52,064 nucleotides of DNA from Chryseobacterium gleum (GTDB lineage Bacteria > Bacteroidota > Bacteroidia > Flavobacteriales_D > Sanyastnellaceae): contig CAMCHP010000013.1 in NCBI GenBank assembly GCA_945874695.1, positions 1 to 52,064 of the forward strand, in the 5' to 3' direction. The notes beneath the pieces are model-generated. The model ran no database searches. It had not been told where the DNA came from and worked only from the letters and a program-made list of their open reading frames with translations. The first letter of the stretch is position 1; each line of letters begins with the position of its first letter. This document shows, in pieces, positions 1 to 8,784 of the stretch. Position numbers and translations under genes: made by a program.

Positions 1-399
1 GATGGATTGTGGATCACCGCTCATGAAATACCCCTGAAAGTGGTCAATCAAACCGCCTTCGGAATTTTGCAAGCAACACGTACCCGAATTTCTAAAACAG
101 AGTACATTTCTTGTCCGAGTTGTGGACGCACGCTCTTCGACTTACAGGAGACTACTGCCAAAATTCGTGCGGCAACCAGTCATCTGAAAGGCATCAAGAT
201 AGGCATCATGGGATGCATTGTGAACGGACCGGGCGAAATGGCCGATGCCGACTACGGCTATGTGGGCACTGGTGTTGGCAAAATTAGCTTGTACAAAGAG
301 AAAGAAGTTGTAGAGCGCAACGTGCCCGAAGCAGGTGCTGTTCAAGCGCTGATTGAGCTCATTAAAACGCACGGCGACTGGGTTGAACCGGTTGCATAA
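1..399 (+). CDS. ispG: IspG (4-hydroxy-3-methylbut-2-enyl diphosphate synthase), 3' part
   Basis: C-terminal 132 residues of IspG/GcpE, the [4Fe-4S] enzyme that converts MEcPP to HMBPP in the MEP isoprenoid pathway. The frame is open from base 1, so the gene is cut by the window edge. The cluster ligands are visible: [12 protein letters not shown] carries two cysteines, and [14 protein letters not shown] carries the third cysteine and the glutamate ligand seven residues later. Bacteroidota usually have a long IspG with an inserted domain; that part would lie upstream and cannot be seen. The gene converges on the next one across 49 bp with no convincing terminator. Confidence 0.95.
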   Translation, partial: DGLWITAHEIPLKVVNQTAFGILQATRTRISKTEYISCPSCGRTLFDLQETTAKIRAATSHLKGIKIGIMGCIVNGPGEMADADYGYVGTGVGKISLYKEKEVVERNVPEAGAVQALIELIKTHGDWVEPVA

Positions 400-448
400 T
401 GCCTCCTTTCAAAGCGGTTGGCGCTGCGCTCGATAACCCGAACAACGC

Positions 449-2746
449 TTAACGCGTGAGCGTCAAGTCACCGGTAATTCGTCGGCCACCACCTTGACCA
501 TTGCAGGTTGAACTCATGTCGACGATGTAGTAGTACACGCCTTCAGCAAGTGTTTGACCGCCGTCGGTGTCACCGTCCCAAGCGCATGCGTTCTCAACGA
601 TCAAGCCTCCCCAACGGTTGTAAATGCTCATGTTTACATCAATGATCGGAAGGGCGCACAAATCGCGAGTGGGGTCAGTACTCAAAACGGGGCGAAAAAT
701 ATTGTTCACGGCATCGCCATTCGGACTGAAAATGTTGGGCATTACCACAAGGCCAACATCTACAAAATCGAGGACTTCAACCTCGGCTTCGTCTGAGAAC
801 GGACAGCCTTGGTAGATGCCATTCACGGTATATGTTCCCGTTTCGTTCACGATAAAGCTTCCTGTTTCAGTGTTGATGCCATTGCCTGTCCATACGATCT
901 GATCAGCATCAAACCCGAAGTTTAATTCCAGTTCATCACCTGAACAAATTGAGCTTAATGCGGGTAAGGTTGGCGCAGGTACATTGACAAATTGAACGGC
1001 GACAGACTCGGTTGTTGTAAAGCAGGTATTTGAAAGGCTGGCTGTATACACGCCTGAAACGGTGACCGAAATTTCGCTTGCAGTGGCCCCTGTGCTCCAT
1101 TGCACGGGCATGCTAGCCGATAGGGTGGTGCTTACTTCGTCACACAAAACTTGGTCATTGCTTACCGTAAAGCTCGGCGCTTGAATCACTTCAACTTCGG
1201 TTGCCAAGAATATTGAGCATGCCCCATTGGCCATTTCAACGGTGTAGGCGCCGCTTGTGGTGACTGCCAGTTCAGCTGATGTAGCACCCGTGTTCCAAGC
1301 ATAGCTTTCAGCAACGCCGGGCGACAATGCAAACGACTCGCCGGCGCATACTTCGTAGAGTGGATCAAGCGCGCCATTCGGAAACGCATTGACTTCTGCC
1401 ACCAAGTCAAAAAAGAACATTTCGCCGTTGATGTCTACCTCAACGGTTACACTGTAGGTGCCTGGGGTAGCATAGAGGTGGGTTGGATTCAGCTCTTCGC
1501 TCCCATTGCCGTCGCCGAAATCCCATGAAATGGCATCTACCGCTTGGTTGGTAGTTAGACTAAACGTTGTGGTTTCACCCAAACAAACATCGACCACTTG
1601 GGGAATCAACAAAAACGTTTCTCCACAAAACCAATTGGGCAAATTCGGCAGGCGATCTAGCGTTGCTCCCGGCAGTGCAAGATAGCCTGGTGTAAATGTG
1701 CAAGCACTTCCTGCCAGATCGGGATTCAAGATCGCATCCAAGGCCTGTGCGCTGGAATTTAATACGTATACAATACCGTCAGCTCCCAACTGAAGGTCTT
1801 TGTAACCCGAACCGAACCCTCCACCTGAAATGGTTGTCAATGTGCCATTGATAATTGTGCTATTGAACGAACTTACGTTCATCTGCTTCACTTGAGAATC
1901 ATCGCCTTTCGTGTATAGAAACTCGCTGTTTGGAGAAAAACACAAGCGCGTTTCAGAAGTAAAACTCGTTTGGTTGTCGACCGAACTCTGTAATGCTTCA
2001 GTGGCATTGCCAATTTCAGCGTCGTAGCGAATCAGGCCGATGTAATGTCCTTTGAATGCCACTGCAATGAGTTCACAGTTCGGGCTAATTCGTGCGTCAT
2101 CGAGCTGCGCATACCAACCTACCCAAAACCATGTGTACGTAAACACGGCATGAGCGCTAATTCCACTTTCTCCAACTTCAAAAGTGCGAATGTATACTTC
2201 GTCTGAGCTGTTGTTATTGTCTGCTGTAACGAGCCAATGGCCGCTTCCATCGGGTTTTTGCGCCACCATAAGTTGGCCGCCAAGCGTACCGAAGCCGATT
2301 TCTTTTTGCTCGGCATCGACTGCGCCCAGGCCGCCGTTTGCCGTTAAATCGATGACCGAATAATCCAGACCTGAATTGCCCAAGCTGCGCACGAGGTATA
2401 CCAGATTAGGGTTTGATGGATGTGGCACCACGGTTGCATCCACAGAAAACACGCCGAACTGACCGTTTTCCATTTGCTCGTGGTTCGCATTGTACACCCG
2501 TTGGTGATCGCAATAAAACTTCAAATTGCCTTGGGCATCCGCATAGGCCGCTGGCACCCGTGCGTTGAGGTTCGCAGCACCAGAAGGCGTTATCACCTGA
2601 CCTCCGCTTGTAAAGTCGACTCCTATTCCGGCACCGAAGTGCCAGTGGTTGAAATGTTCTTGGGCATTGGCATTGAGCGACCATCCTGCCGCAAGGCAGA
2701 AAACAAAACACGCCAAAAAGTGAGCAACAACGATTCTCATAAGCAA
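449..2746 (-). CDS. Secreted PKD-domain protein with CHU_C / T9SS type B sorting domain
   Basis: A 765-residue exported protein. It has an N-terminal signal peptide (about residues 1-28, ending NANAQ), then a region of about 350 residues starting HWHFGAGIGVDF that resembles the beta-propeller-like N-terminus of many Bacteroidota surface proteins. A PKD domain follows (about 385-450, motif WDFGDGNG at 408 and THLYATPGTYSVTV), then two or three Ig-like repeats with paired cysteines (about 460-660). The C-terminus (about 668-765: PNIFSPNGDAVNN, IYNRWGG, WDGDTDGG, LAEGVYYYIV) is the gliding-motility-associated CHU_C domain, which in this phylum directs type IX secretion and surface attachment. 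Two start codons, two codons apart, are possible (2746 or 2740). The substrate or partner is unknown. Confidence 0.88.
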   Translation of the reverse strand: MLMRIVVAHFLACFVFCLAAGWSLNANAQEHFNHWHFGAGIGVDFTSGGQVITPSGAANLNARVPAAYADAQGNLKFYCDHQRVYNANHEQMENGQFGVFSVDATVVPHPSNPNLVYLVRSLGNSGLDYSVIDLTANGGLGAVDAEQKEIGFGTLGGQLMVAQKPDGSGHWLVTADNNNSSDEVYIRTFEVGESGISAHAVFTYTWFWVGWYAQLDDARISPNCELIAVAFKGHYIGLIRYDAEIGNATEALQSSVDNQTSFTSETRLCFSPNSEFLYTKGDDSQVKQMNVSSFNSTIINGTLTTISGGGFGSGYKDLQLGADGIVYVLNSSAQALDAILNPDLAGSACTFTPGYLALPGATLDRLPNLPNWFCGETFLLIPQVVDVCLGETTTFSLTTNQAVDAISWDFGDGNGSEELNPTHLYATPGTYSVTVEVDINGEMFFFDLVAEVNAFPNGALDPLYEVCAGESFALSPGVAESYAWNTGATSAELAVTTSGAYTVEMANGACSIFLATEVEVIQAPSFTVSNDQVLCDEVSTTLSASMPVQWSTGATASEISVTVSGVYTASLSNTCFTTTESVAVQFVNVPAPTLPALSSICSGDELELNFGFDADQIVWTGNGINTETGSFIVNETGTYTVNGIYQGCPFSDEAEVEVLDFVDVGLVVMPNIFSPNGDAVNNIFRPVLSTDPTRDLCALPIIDVNMSIYNRWGGLIVENACAWDGDTDGGQTLAEGVYYYIVDMSSTCNGQGGGRRITGDLTLTR

Positions 2747-2833
2747 TCATATCAGGCGTTGCTCACCGTGAACACCGCCAACTGAATGATGCTCACTCAA
2801 CCACAAAAGTTGCTTTTAAGCTTAGTCTGAGAG

Positions 2834-2855
2834 TTTTCCGCCTAACGGCGGGATG
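2834..2855 (-). repeat. REP-like palindrome, copy a
   Basis: On the minus strand this reads CATCC, a CGCC/GGCG stem around a short loop, then GAAAA. It begins 3 bp after the pyrH stop codon. One of ten matching copies in the window. Confidence 0.7.
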
Positions 2856-2858
2856 CGG

Positions 2859-3566
2859 TCAAAAGTCGACGAGGGTGCCAACTTCCTCGCCTTCCAGCAC
2901 ACGCATGAGGTTGCCCGGCTTATTCATGTCGAAAACAATGATGGGAAGTTTGTTCTCGTTGCAAAGCGTGAAGGCTGTCATGTCCATTATTTTCAAACCC
3001 TTGGAGTATACCTCATCGAAAGTCACCCTAGAGTAGCGGACCGCATTCGGGTCTTTTTCAGGGTCGGCTGTATATATACCATCGACGCGTGTACCTTTGA
3101 GAATCACCTCGGCTTCGATTTCAATTGCACGCAACGACGCCGCGCTATCAGTTGTGAAGTAAGGGTTTCCTGTTCCGGCACCGAAAATAACCACCCGACC
3201 TTTTTCGAGGTGACGCATCGCCTTGCGGCGGATGAACGGCTCAGCCACTTGTTTCATTTCAATGGCCGACTGCAATCGGGTATCCACGTCGATTTGTTCG
3301 AGAGCCGCCTGGAGGGCCATTGCGTTGATTACCGTAGCCAACATGCCCATGTAGTCGCCTTGGGTGCGTTCCATGCCTCCTTCTTCGGCCTGAACCCCCC
3401 GGAAAATGTTTCCTCCACCAATTACGATAGCGACTTGGGCGCCGGCATCAACGATGGATTTTATTTCGAGGGCGTATTGCTTCAACCGATTGTGATCAAT
3501 ACCGAATTGTTGGTCGCCCATCAGCGCTTCGCCGCTGAGCTTGAGTAAAACGCGAGTGTACTTCAT
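2859..3566 (-). CDS. pyrH: UMP kinase
   Basis: UMP kinase (amino-acid kinase fold), which phosphorylates UMP to UDP in pyrimidine nucleotide synthesis. The start at 3566 ([17 protein letters not shown]) gives 235 residues, the normal family length. The frame extends 14 codons further upstream, but that extension does not look like family sequence. Visible motifs are KLSGEAL near the N-terminus, GGGNIFRG for phosphate binding, [13 protein letters not shown] and the [13 protein letters not shown] segment. It is the last gene of the rplM-rpsI-rpsB-tsf-pyrH set, and a terminator-like hairpin after tsf may make its transcription partly independent. Confidence 0.96.
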   Translation of the reverse strand: MKYTRVLLKLSGEALMGDQQFGIDHNRLKQYALEIKSIVDAGAQVAIVIGGGNIFRGVQAEEGGMERTQGDYMGMLATVINAMALQAALEQIDVDTRLQSAIEMKQVAEPFIRRKAMRHLEKGRVVIFGAGTGNPYFTTDSAASLRAIEIEAEVILKGTRVDGIYTADPEKDPNAVRYSRVTFDEVYSKGLKIMDMTAFTLCNENKLPIIVFDMNKPGNLMRVLEGEEVGTLVDF

Positions 3567-3640
3567 GAACGGTGACTTCTGGGCAAATATCGGAATAAGC
3601 GAAAACAATCAAACCCGATGTGGGCTGAATGTGTATAAAA

Positions 3641-3664
3641 CAAAAAAGAGGCACAGGGCCTCTT
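3641..3664 (-). terminator. Intrinsic terminator after tsf
   Basis: A 7-bp perfect stem (AAGAGGC/GCCTCTT) with a 5-nt loop, followed on the minus strand by a T-rich run. It lies about 25 bp after the tsf stop and before pyrH. Confidence 0.75.
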
Positions 3665-3688
3665 CTTTGTTCAGTGTTTATTGAGTGC

Positions 3689-4525
3689 TTAGCCCAACGC
3701 AATGCGACGGAACGACGTAACCGTCAATTCGCTGTCGAGTTGCTTGAGGTATTGCGCAACAGATACTTTGTTGTCTTTGATGAACGCTTGCTCAAGAAGC
3801 GCAGCTTCTTTGTACCATTTCAGGATACGACCATCAGCAATTTTATCAGCCATATCAGCTGGCTTACCTTCTTGAATGGCCAAATCGCGCGCGATTTCTT
3901 TCTCTTTCTGCACCAAATCAGCTGAGATCTCAGCTGGCGTAACAGCTACAGGAGCCATTGCAGCCACTTGCATTGCAACGTCACGCGCTGCATCAGCAGC
4001 GATTGGTTTGTTGAAAGATACGATCGCAGCAAGCTTATTACCTGGGTGGTTGTAAGCTACGGTGGTAGTACCGTTTACGCTTTCGTAGGCAGAAAGTTCG
4101 ATTTTCTCACCAATCTTGCCGATTTCTTCGGTGATTTTGAGTTCGATGCTGATTCCGCTGTCGCCGAAAGGAAGTGCCTTCAACGCATCGATGCTCTCAG
4201 GATTCTGGCTAACTGCAGCATTCAAAATGGTGCTTGCGGTTTTGCCGAAATCTTCGTTCTTCGCTACGAAGTCTGTTTCGCAGTTCAAAACGATCATCAC
4301 TGCACGTCCGCTATCAGCGGTAGTGGTAGCGATAACTACACCTTCTGCTGCATCGCGGTCGCTGCGGTTTGCGGCAACTTTCTGACCCTTCTTGCGAAGG
4401 ATATCGATTGCTTTTTCAGTGTCACCACCGGCCTCTTCGAGGGCTTTTTTACAGTCCATCATACCTGCGCCAGTCATTTTGCGCAAGTTGTTTACTTCGG
4501 CTGCTGTAATTTTCGTCGTTTCCAT
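3689..4525 (-). CDS. tsf: Elongation factor Ts
   Basis: EF-Ts, the guanine-nucleotide exchange factor for EF-Tu. The 278-residue length is typical. The N-terminal UBA-like domain is clear (VNNLRKMTGAGMMDCKKALEEAGGD, residues 12-35, given here as the core MTGAGMMDCKKAL), and TDFVAKNEDF (residues 84-93) is the conserved signature of the EF-Tu-contacting core. It sits between rpsB and pyrH, the usual bacterial order. An 83-bp gap containing a hairpin separates it from rpsB. Confidence 0.97.
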   Translation of the reverse strand: METTKITAAEVNNLRKMTGAGMMDCKKALEEAGGDTEKAIDILRKKGQKVAANRSDRDAAEGVVIATTTADSGRAVMIVLNCETDFVAKNEDFGKTASTILNAAVSQNPESIDALKALPFGDSGISIELKITEEIGKIGEKIELSAYESVNGTTTVAYNHPGNKLAAIVSFNKPIAADAARDVAMQVAAMAPVAVTPAEISADLVQKEKEIARDLAIQEGKPADMADKIADGRILKWYKEAALLEQAFIKDNKVSVAQYLKQLDSELTVTSFRRIALG

Positions 4526-4543
4526 GATTTTTTATGGTAAAAT

Positions 4544-4565
4544 GGCTCCGTGTTTAAGCGGAGCC
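4544..4565 (-). terminator. Hairpin between rpsB and tsf, possible attenuator
   Basis: A perfect 7-bp stem (GGCTCCG/CGGAGCC) with an 8-nt loop. On the minus strand it is followed by ATTTTACC and then an A-rich stretch, so the U-tract is weak. It may terminate only part of the rpsB transcripts before tsf. Confidence 0.5.
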
Positions 4566-4608
4566 AATTAAACGTATTGATCTGTATCGCATGTAAATAG
4601 AAGGTTAA

Positions 4609-5352
4609 TTATTCTCCTTCTTCTACGCCTTCCTTCTTCTTTTCAGTGCGCTTCTCTTTCTCGTTCTTGCGCTCGCCGAGGCCTTCATTGATGGCACCGA
4701 TGATTACATCGAGAATTTTAGAGATCGACTTTGATGCATCGTCGTTGGCTGGGATTGGGAAATCAGCAACGCGTGGGTCAGAATTGGTATCAACCATTGC
4801 GAACACTGGAATACCAAGTTTGTGCGCTTCAGCCACTGCGATGTGCTCTTTCTTCACGTCAATTACGAACAATGCAGCAGGCAAGCGTGACAAGTCAGCG
4901 ATCGAACCGAGGTTTTTCTCGAGTTTCGCACGTTGACGGGTTACTTGCAAACGCTCACGCTTCGAGAGTGTGCTGAACGTACCGTCGCTCTCCATTTTGT
5001 CGATTTGAGACATTTTACGGATTGCTTTACGAACGGTAGCGAAGTTGGTCAACATACCCCCTGACCAGCGCTCTGTAACGAAAGGCATATCTACCTCAGC
5101 TACACGCTCAGCCACGATTGCTTTGGCTTGCTTCTTTGTTGCTACGAACAACACTTTTTTACCTGAGCGCGCAATTTGACGCATTGCGTTCGCTGCTTCT
5201 TCCAACTTCACAATCGTCTTGTGCAAGTCGATGATGTGAATGCCCTTCTGTTCCGTAAAGATGTACGGAGCCATGTTGGGGTTCCATTTGCGCTTGAGGT
5301 GGCCGAAGTGAACGCCAGCCTCTAAAAGCTCTTCAAAATTTACACGTGCCAT
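4609..5352 (-). CDS. rpsB: Small ribosomal subunit protein S2
   Basis: Ribosomal protein uS2, 247 residues. The N-terminus ([18 protein letters not shown]) and the [14 protein letters not shown] and [14 protein letters not shown] blocks are diagnostic. The C-terminus carries a charged tail rich in Lys and Glu after [11 protein letters not shown], a common lineage-specific extension. An AGGAAGG ribosome-binding sequence precedes the ATG. It is third in the rplM-rpsI-rpsB-tsf-pyrH cluster, and the gap before it holds an imperfect hairpin that could be a leader element. Confidence 0.97.
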   Translation of the reverse strand: MARVNFEELLEAGVHFGHLKRKWNPNMAPYIFTEQKGIHIIDLHKTIVKLEEAANAMRQIARSGKKVLFVATKKQAKAIVAERVAEVDMPFVTERWSGGMLTNFATVRKAIRKMSQIDKMESDGTFSTLSKRERLQVTRQRAKLEKNLGSIADLSRLPAALFVIDVKKEHIAVAEAHKLGIPVFAMVDTNSDPRVADFPIPANDDASKSISKILDVIIGAINEGLGERKNEKEKRTEKKKEGVEEGE

Positions 5353-5378
5353 AAGTTTACCTTCCTGGTGTTAAAAGC

Positions 5379-5415
5379 AACACCCGGGTAGCCTGCGAAC
5401 AGAGTCCCGGATGTT
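5379..5415 (-). promoter_or_regulatory. Hairpin in the rpsB leader
   Basis: A 10-bp stem with one wobble pair (AACATCCGGG with CCCGGGTGTT on the minus strand) and a 17-nt loop, lying 27 bp upstream of the rpsB start. It could be a terminator after rpsI or a leader structure for autoregulation of S2; the sequence alone does not decide. Confidence 0.45.
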
Positions 5416-5460
5416 TGGATACTAAACAATTGAATATATACTCGCAGTAGCGAAAGCGGA

Positions 5461-5847
5461 TTAACGCTTCGAGAACTGGAATTTCTTACGCGCTTTCTTC
5501 TGACCGAACTTCTTACGTTCAACCATACGAGGGTCACGGGTTGTCAAACCTTCAGCTTTGAGAACGGGCTTCCATTCTTCGTTGATGGTGATGAGTGCTT
5601 TGGTGATCGCCAAACGCACGGCTTCAGCTTGACCTGTGATACCGCCTCCAGCAACGTTCACCATCACGTCGTAGCGACCTGAGGTTTCGGTAAGGGCGAA
5701 AGGCTGATTCACTTTGTAACGCAATACGCCGTCAGGGAAGTAGTTCTCCAACTCACGTTTGTTGATCGTGATTTTACCTTCACCTTCTTTGAGGTAGATA
5801 CGTGCTACCGATGTCTTACGGCGTCCGCTAGTATTGATGATTTCCAT
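5461..5847 (-). CDS. rpsI: Small ribosomal subunit protein S9
   Basis: Ribosomal protein uS9, 128 residues, the normal length for the phylum. The N-terminal NTSGRRKTSVARIYL, the central VAGGGITGQAEAVRLAI and the basic C-terminal tail ending in Lys-Arg (KKARKKFQFSKR) are all conserved family features; the tail reaches towards the P-site tRNA. It starts 12 bp after the rplM stop, so the two are surely cotranscribed, as in most bacteria. Confidence 0.97.
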   Translation of the reverse strand: MEIINTSGRRKTSVARIYLKEGEGKITINKRELENYFPDGVLRYKVNQPFALTETSGRYDVMVNVAGGGITGQAEAVRLAITKALITINEEWKPVLKAEGLTTRDPRMVERKKFGQKKARKKFQFSKR

Positions 5848-5859
5848 CGTTCAGACTAA

Positions 5860-6306
5860 TTACTTGAGTTCGTATTTTGCTGGCTGCTGTGCCTGGTGAT
5901 TGTGTTCTGGGCCTACCACAACGTGGAGGTTACGGAACAACTCACGTCCGAGGCGATTTTTCGGAAGCATACCGCGCACGGCTTTCTCAACCAAGTCGGC
6001 AGGTTTGCGCTGAAGCACTTCGCGTGCTGTACGCTCACGCTGACCACCTGGGTAACCGGTGTGGCGGAGATAAATCTTCGAATCCCACTTGTTTCCAGAA
6101 AGTGCAACTTTCTCTGCGTTAACTACAATAACGTAGTCACCACAGTCAACGTGCGGGGTAAAATTGGTTTTGTGCTTTCCACGAAGGAGGCTTGCAACAA
6201 CGGTTGACAAACGGCCGAGCGTTTGACCTTCTGCGTCAATAACCAACCATTTTTTATTTACCGTAGCGCTGTTTGCCGAAACGGTCTTGTAGCTTAAAGT
6301 ATCCAC
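5860..6306 (-). CDS. rplM: Large ribosomal subunit protein L13
   Basis: Ribosomal protein uL13, 148 residues from a GTG start at 6306 (VDTLSYKTVSANSATVNKKW). This start matches the N-terminus seen in related bacteria (MDTLSYKTVSA). A longer reading from 6363 would run across the likely promoter and is rejected. Diagnostic blocks are DAEGQTLGRLST, DCGDYVIVVNAEKV, HTGYPGG and AVRGMLPKNRLGRELFRNLHV. First gene of the ribosomal/translation operon. Confidence 0.96.
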   Translation of the reverse strand: MDTLSYKTVSANSATVNKKWLVIDAEGQTLGRLSTVVASLLRGKHKTNFTPHVDCGDYVIVVNAEKVALSGNKWDSKIYLRHTGYPGGQRERTAREVLQRKPADLVEKAVRGMLPKNRLGRELFRNLHVVVGPEHNHQAQQPAKYELK

Positions 6307-6350
6307 AGTGCTATAAATTAAAATCTTAACTGCTTCCGAAAACGGGCTGC

Positions 6351-6380
6351 GAAGATAAGTCATTATTCTCAGACCGGCAA
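6351..6380 (-). promoter_or_regulatory. Promoter of the rplM operon
   Basis: On the minus strand a TTG (6378-6380) is followed after about 20 bp by TATCTTC (6351-6357), next to GC. This fits the Bacteroidota housekeeping promoter (TTTG, 17-20 bp, TAnnTTTG). It lies 45 bp upstream of the GTG start of rplM. Confidence 0.55.
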
Positions 6381-6432
6381 CCGAGAAAAGAATTTTTCAA
6401 CAATTATCGTTGAAGTCCGGTGAATTAAATCA

Positions 6433-6455
6433 AAAGCCGCGAAAATCGCGGCTTT
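6433..6455 (-). terminator. Intrinsic terminator after tRNA-Val
   Basis: A perfect 10-bp stem (AAAGCCGCGA/TCGCGGCTTT) with a 3-nt loop, followed on the minus strand by TTTTGATTT. It lies 8 bp after the tRNA and probably ends the polyamine-operon/tRNA transcript. Confidence 0.85.
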
Positions 6456-6462
6456 CCAAGTG

Positions 6463-6537
6463 TGGGCATTACTGGGTTCGAACCAGTGACCCCTACCTTG
6501 TCGAGGTAGTGCTCTGAACCAGCTGAGCTAAATGCCC
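6463..6537 (-). tRNA. tRNA-Val (anticodon GAC)
   Basis: A full cloverleaf can be drawn: acceptor GGGCATT/AATGCCC, D-stem GCTC/GAGC, anticodon stem CTACC/GGTAG with loop TCGACAA, and T-stem ACTGG/CCAGT with loop TTCGAAC. Discriminator A at 6463; the CCA end is not encoded. The loop places GAC at positions 34-36, reading GTC/GTT valine codons. Position 33 is C where nearly all tRNAs have U. It starts 28 bp after the acidic-protein gene on the same strand, with no terminator between, so it may be processed from the upstream operon. Confidence 0.9.
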
Positions 6538-6565
6538 TCAAAAACTGAGGTAAAGACGGTTAAAA

Positions 6566-6928
6566 TCAATCTTCATCGTCGTCATCAGCCTCCTCATCGG
6601 CGATGTCGTTGTCATCGGTATCGTCGTCATCGGCATCGTCGCTATCCGAGTCGCCCGAATTGTCAAACGAGTAATCTTTTGATTCTGAGAAATCGTCGAG
6701 TTGGAAGTCATCATCAGTGTAATCGTCGATCATTTCCAACATGCGGGTATCAATCTTGAACAGGTACAAGGTATCATCGGTTTTGATCTCCAAACCTTTG
6801 AAAGTGTCTCCATCCGGTTTTTTGAAGGTGATCAAATCATCTAACCCAAAACCCTCTGGGTATTCTTGCGCGATCAACTCCAGTTGCGCAGGGGTAATGC
6901 CCTTGTAATCTTTAATGACTCGTTTCAC
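6566..6928 (-). CDS. Conserved acidic small protein of unknown function
   Basis: 120 residues. The first 75 or so (MKRVIKDYKGITPAQLELI, then EEYPEGFGLDDLITF-type sequence and TDDTLYLFKIDTRMLEMIDD) look like a folded domain found in many Bacteroidota. The last 45 or so are almost entirely Asp/Glu/Ser, forming a disordered acidic tail. I recognise the family only as conserved hypothetical. It follows the deoxyhypusine-synthase-like gene by 10 bp and is therefore probably cotranscribed with the polyamine genes. No catalytic motif is visible. Confidence 0.75.
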   Translation of the reverse strand: MKRVIKDYKGITPAQLELIAQEYPEGFGLDDLITFKKPDGDTFKGLEIKTDDTLYLFKIDTRMLEMIDDYTDDDFQLDDFSESKDYSFDNSGDSDSDDADDDDTDDNDIADEEADDDDED

Positions 6929-6938
6929 GGCATGTAAT

Positions 6939-7907
6939 TTACAAATTCAACAACCAAGCAAACACCAGAGGAGCAACAATTGTTGCATCGGACTCAATAA
7001 CATACTTCGGCGTATCGATACCGAGCTTACCCCAGGTAATTTTTTCATTGGGCACAGCGCCTGAATACGAGCCAAAACTGGTTGTACTGTCTGAGATTTG
7101 ACAAAAGTACGACCACAATGGCACCTCATCGCGCCCCATATCTTGGTGCAACATTGGAACAACACAAATCGGGAAATCTCCCGCAATGCCTCCACCAATC
7201 TGGAAGAACCCAATGCCTTGTCCGGTAGCCTCTTTCGTGTACCACTCAGCCAGCCACATCATGTATTCAATTCCCGATTTCACGGTCGAGGGCTTGGTGT
7301 CGCCCAACATGCAGTGCGCTGCAAATATATTACCGAGGGTACTGTCTTCCCAACCTGGACAAATAATTGGCAGATTTTTTTCTGCCGCGGCGACCATCCA
7401 TGAGTTTTTTGGGTCGATTTCGTAGTACTGCTCGAGCACACCACTGCGAATCGCCGCGTAGAAAAACTCATGCGGAAAGCGGCGCTCTCCTGCAGCTTCA
7501 GCCGATTGCCAAAGGTCAACCATGTGCTGCTCCAAGCGGCGGAAGGCTTCTTCTTCAGGAATGCAGGTATCTGTAACACGGTTCATGCCACGATCAAGGA
7601 GCGCTTGCTCTTCAGCCGGCGTTAAGTCGCGGTAATTGGGCACACGCGCATAATGGCTGTGCGCAACAAGGTTCATCACATCTTCTTCGAGGTTTGCACC
7701 CGTACATGATATAATATGCACCTTATCTTGACGAATCATCTCAGCCAATGTCTTGCCCAATTCAGCTGTGCTCATGGCACCCGCCAAAGAGATTAACATT
7801 TTGCCGCCCGCTGCGAGGTGGTCTTCATAGCCAACGGCAGCGTCTTTAACTACCGCTGCGTTGAAGTGAAGGTAATTGTCAGTAATGAAGTCGCGAATTG
7901 CTCCCAT
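6939..7907 (-). CDS. Deoxyhypusine-synthase-like protein
   Basis: 322 residues of the deoxyhypusine synthase family, NAD-dependent aminobutyl transferases. Visible blocks are LISLAGAMSTAELG (NAD site), HIISCTGANLEEDV, CPGWEDSTLGN and FGSYSGAVPNEKITWGKLG. The last contains the lysine (about residue 294) equivalent to the catalytic enzyme-imine lysine. Bacteria lack eIF5A, the substrate of the eukaryotic enzyme. The gene starts 1 bp after speB, so a role on putrescine (for example homospermidine synthesis) is an inference from family knowledge and operon context. The true substrate cannot be read from the sequence. Confidence 0.88.
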   Translation of the reverse strand: MGAIRDFITDNYLHFNAAVVKDAAVGYEDHLAAGGKMLISLAGAMSTAELGKTLAEMIRQDKVHIISCTGANLEEDVMNLVAHSHYARVPNYRDLTPAEEQALLDRGMNRVTDTCIPEEEAFRRLEQHMVDLWQSAEAAGERRFPHEFFYAAIRSGVLEQYYEIDPKNSWMVAAAEKNLPIICPGWEDSTLGNIFAAHCMLGDTKPSTVKSGIEYMMWLAEWYTKEATGQGIGFFQIGGGIAGDFPICVVPMLHQDMGRDEVPLWSYFCQISDSTTSFGSYSGAVPNEKITWGKLGIDTPKYVIESDATIVAPLVFAWLLNL

Positions 7908-7908
7908 G

Positions 7909-8784
7909 TTATGCTTTGTTTGTTGCGTAAAAACAGTACGTCAACAGTTTATAATACAATTTTGCGGCTACAAAGTCTGATGAACGTTCGTGCTCATTGG
8001 CCGCCAGCTCAACAATATCAAAACCAACCACCCTGCGTGAGCGGCAAACCAAACGCAAGAGGTTCAGCACTTGGTACCAACCCAACCCACCTGGTTCAGG
8101 TGTGCCCGTTGAGGGCAAAATTGCAGGGTCAAAGGCGTCGAGGTCGATGGTAATATACACATTTTCTGTGCAATTTGAAACTACTTCTTCCATCCAAACG
8201 GCATCGGCCACGGCATCACAGGTATGGCCAAACCATGTTTTTGACCGATCCATATGCTCCGTTTCACTCACGTCCATGCTGCGAATACCGACCTGTAAGA
8301 GGTTGGTGTTTTTGCTCGCCCAATGCACTGCGCAAGCGTGATTGCATTCAGAGCCGTGGTATTCAGGACGCAAATCGGCGTGGGCATCGATTTGCAATAC
8401 TGTTAAGTTAGGGTAAGCCGCAGCGTGCGCTTGAATGGCCCCGATTGACACCGAGTGCTCGCCACCAAAAACAGTCACCAAGCGACGTCCACGAGCGATC
8501 GCTTCAGCAACGCGACGACGCACTTCAGCGGTCATGGCCTCCGGCGATGAAGCCTCTGTAACCGCAGGCGCCAAATACACCCCTTCGCGGTAAACTTCAG
8601 TGTTTGTTTCGATGTCGTACAACTCCATGTTCTCTGATGCGTCGAGAAAGGCATCAGGACCTTGATCTGCGCCCTTAACCCAGGTGCTTGTGCCATCGTA
8701 TGGAACCGGAATAATCTCAACTTTTGCTCCTTCGAAGGTGGCAAATTCTGCAGGAATACCGGCATAAGTTTTCAACTCGCTCAT
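7909..8784 (-). CDS. speB: Agmatinase family protein
   Basis: Ureohydrolase of 291 residues, expected to split agmatine into putrescine and urea. The binuclear manganese site is complete: GGEHS (residues 107-111), DAHADLR (133-139) and DLDAFDP (214-220). It overlaps the speA stop by 4 bp (ATGA) and is followed after 1 bp by the deoxyhypusine-synthase-like gene. The product of SpeA is therefore its likely substrate, giving the arginine-agmatine-putrescine route. Assignment as agmatinase rather than arginase or guanidinobutyrase rests mainly on the operon. Confidence 0.92.
   Translation of the reverse strand: MSELKTYAGIPAEFATFEGAKVEIIPVPYDGTSTWVKGADQGPDAFLDASENMELYDIETNTEVYREGVYLAPAVTEASSPEAMTAEVRRRVAEAIARGRRLVTVFGGEHSVSIGAIQAHAAAYPNLTVLQIDAHADLRPEYHGSECNHACAVHWASKNTNLLQVGIRSMDVSETEHMDRSKTWFGHTCDAVADAVWMEEVVSNCTENVYITIDLDAFDPAILPSTGTPEPGGLGWYQVLNLLRLVCRSRRVVGFDIVELAANEHERSSDFVAAKLYYKLLTYCFYATNKA

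Noticed and set aside
2853-3548. Long open frame on the + strand opposite pyrH
   Set aside because: Mirror of the pyrH coding sequence, no recognisable protein features; pyrH is certain.
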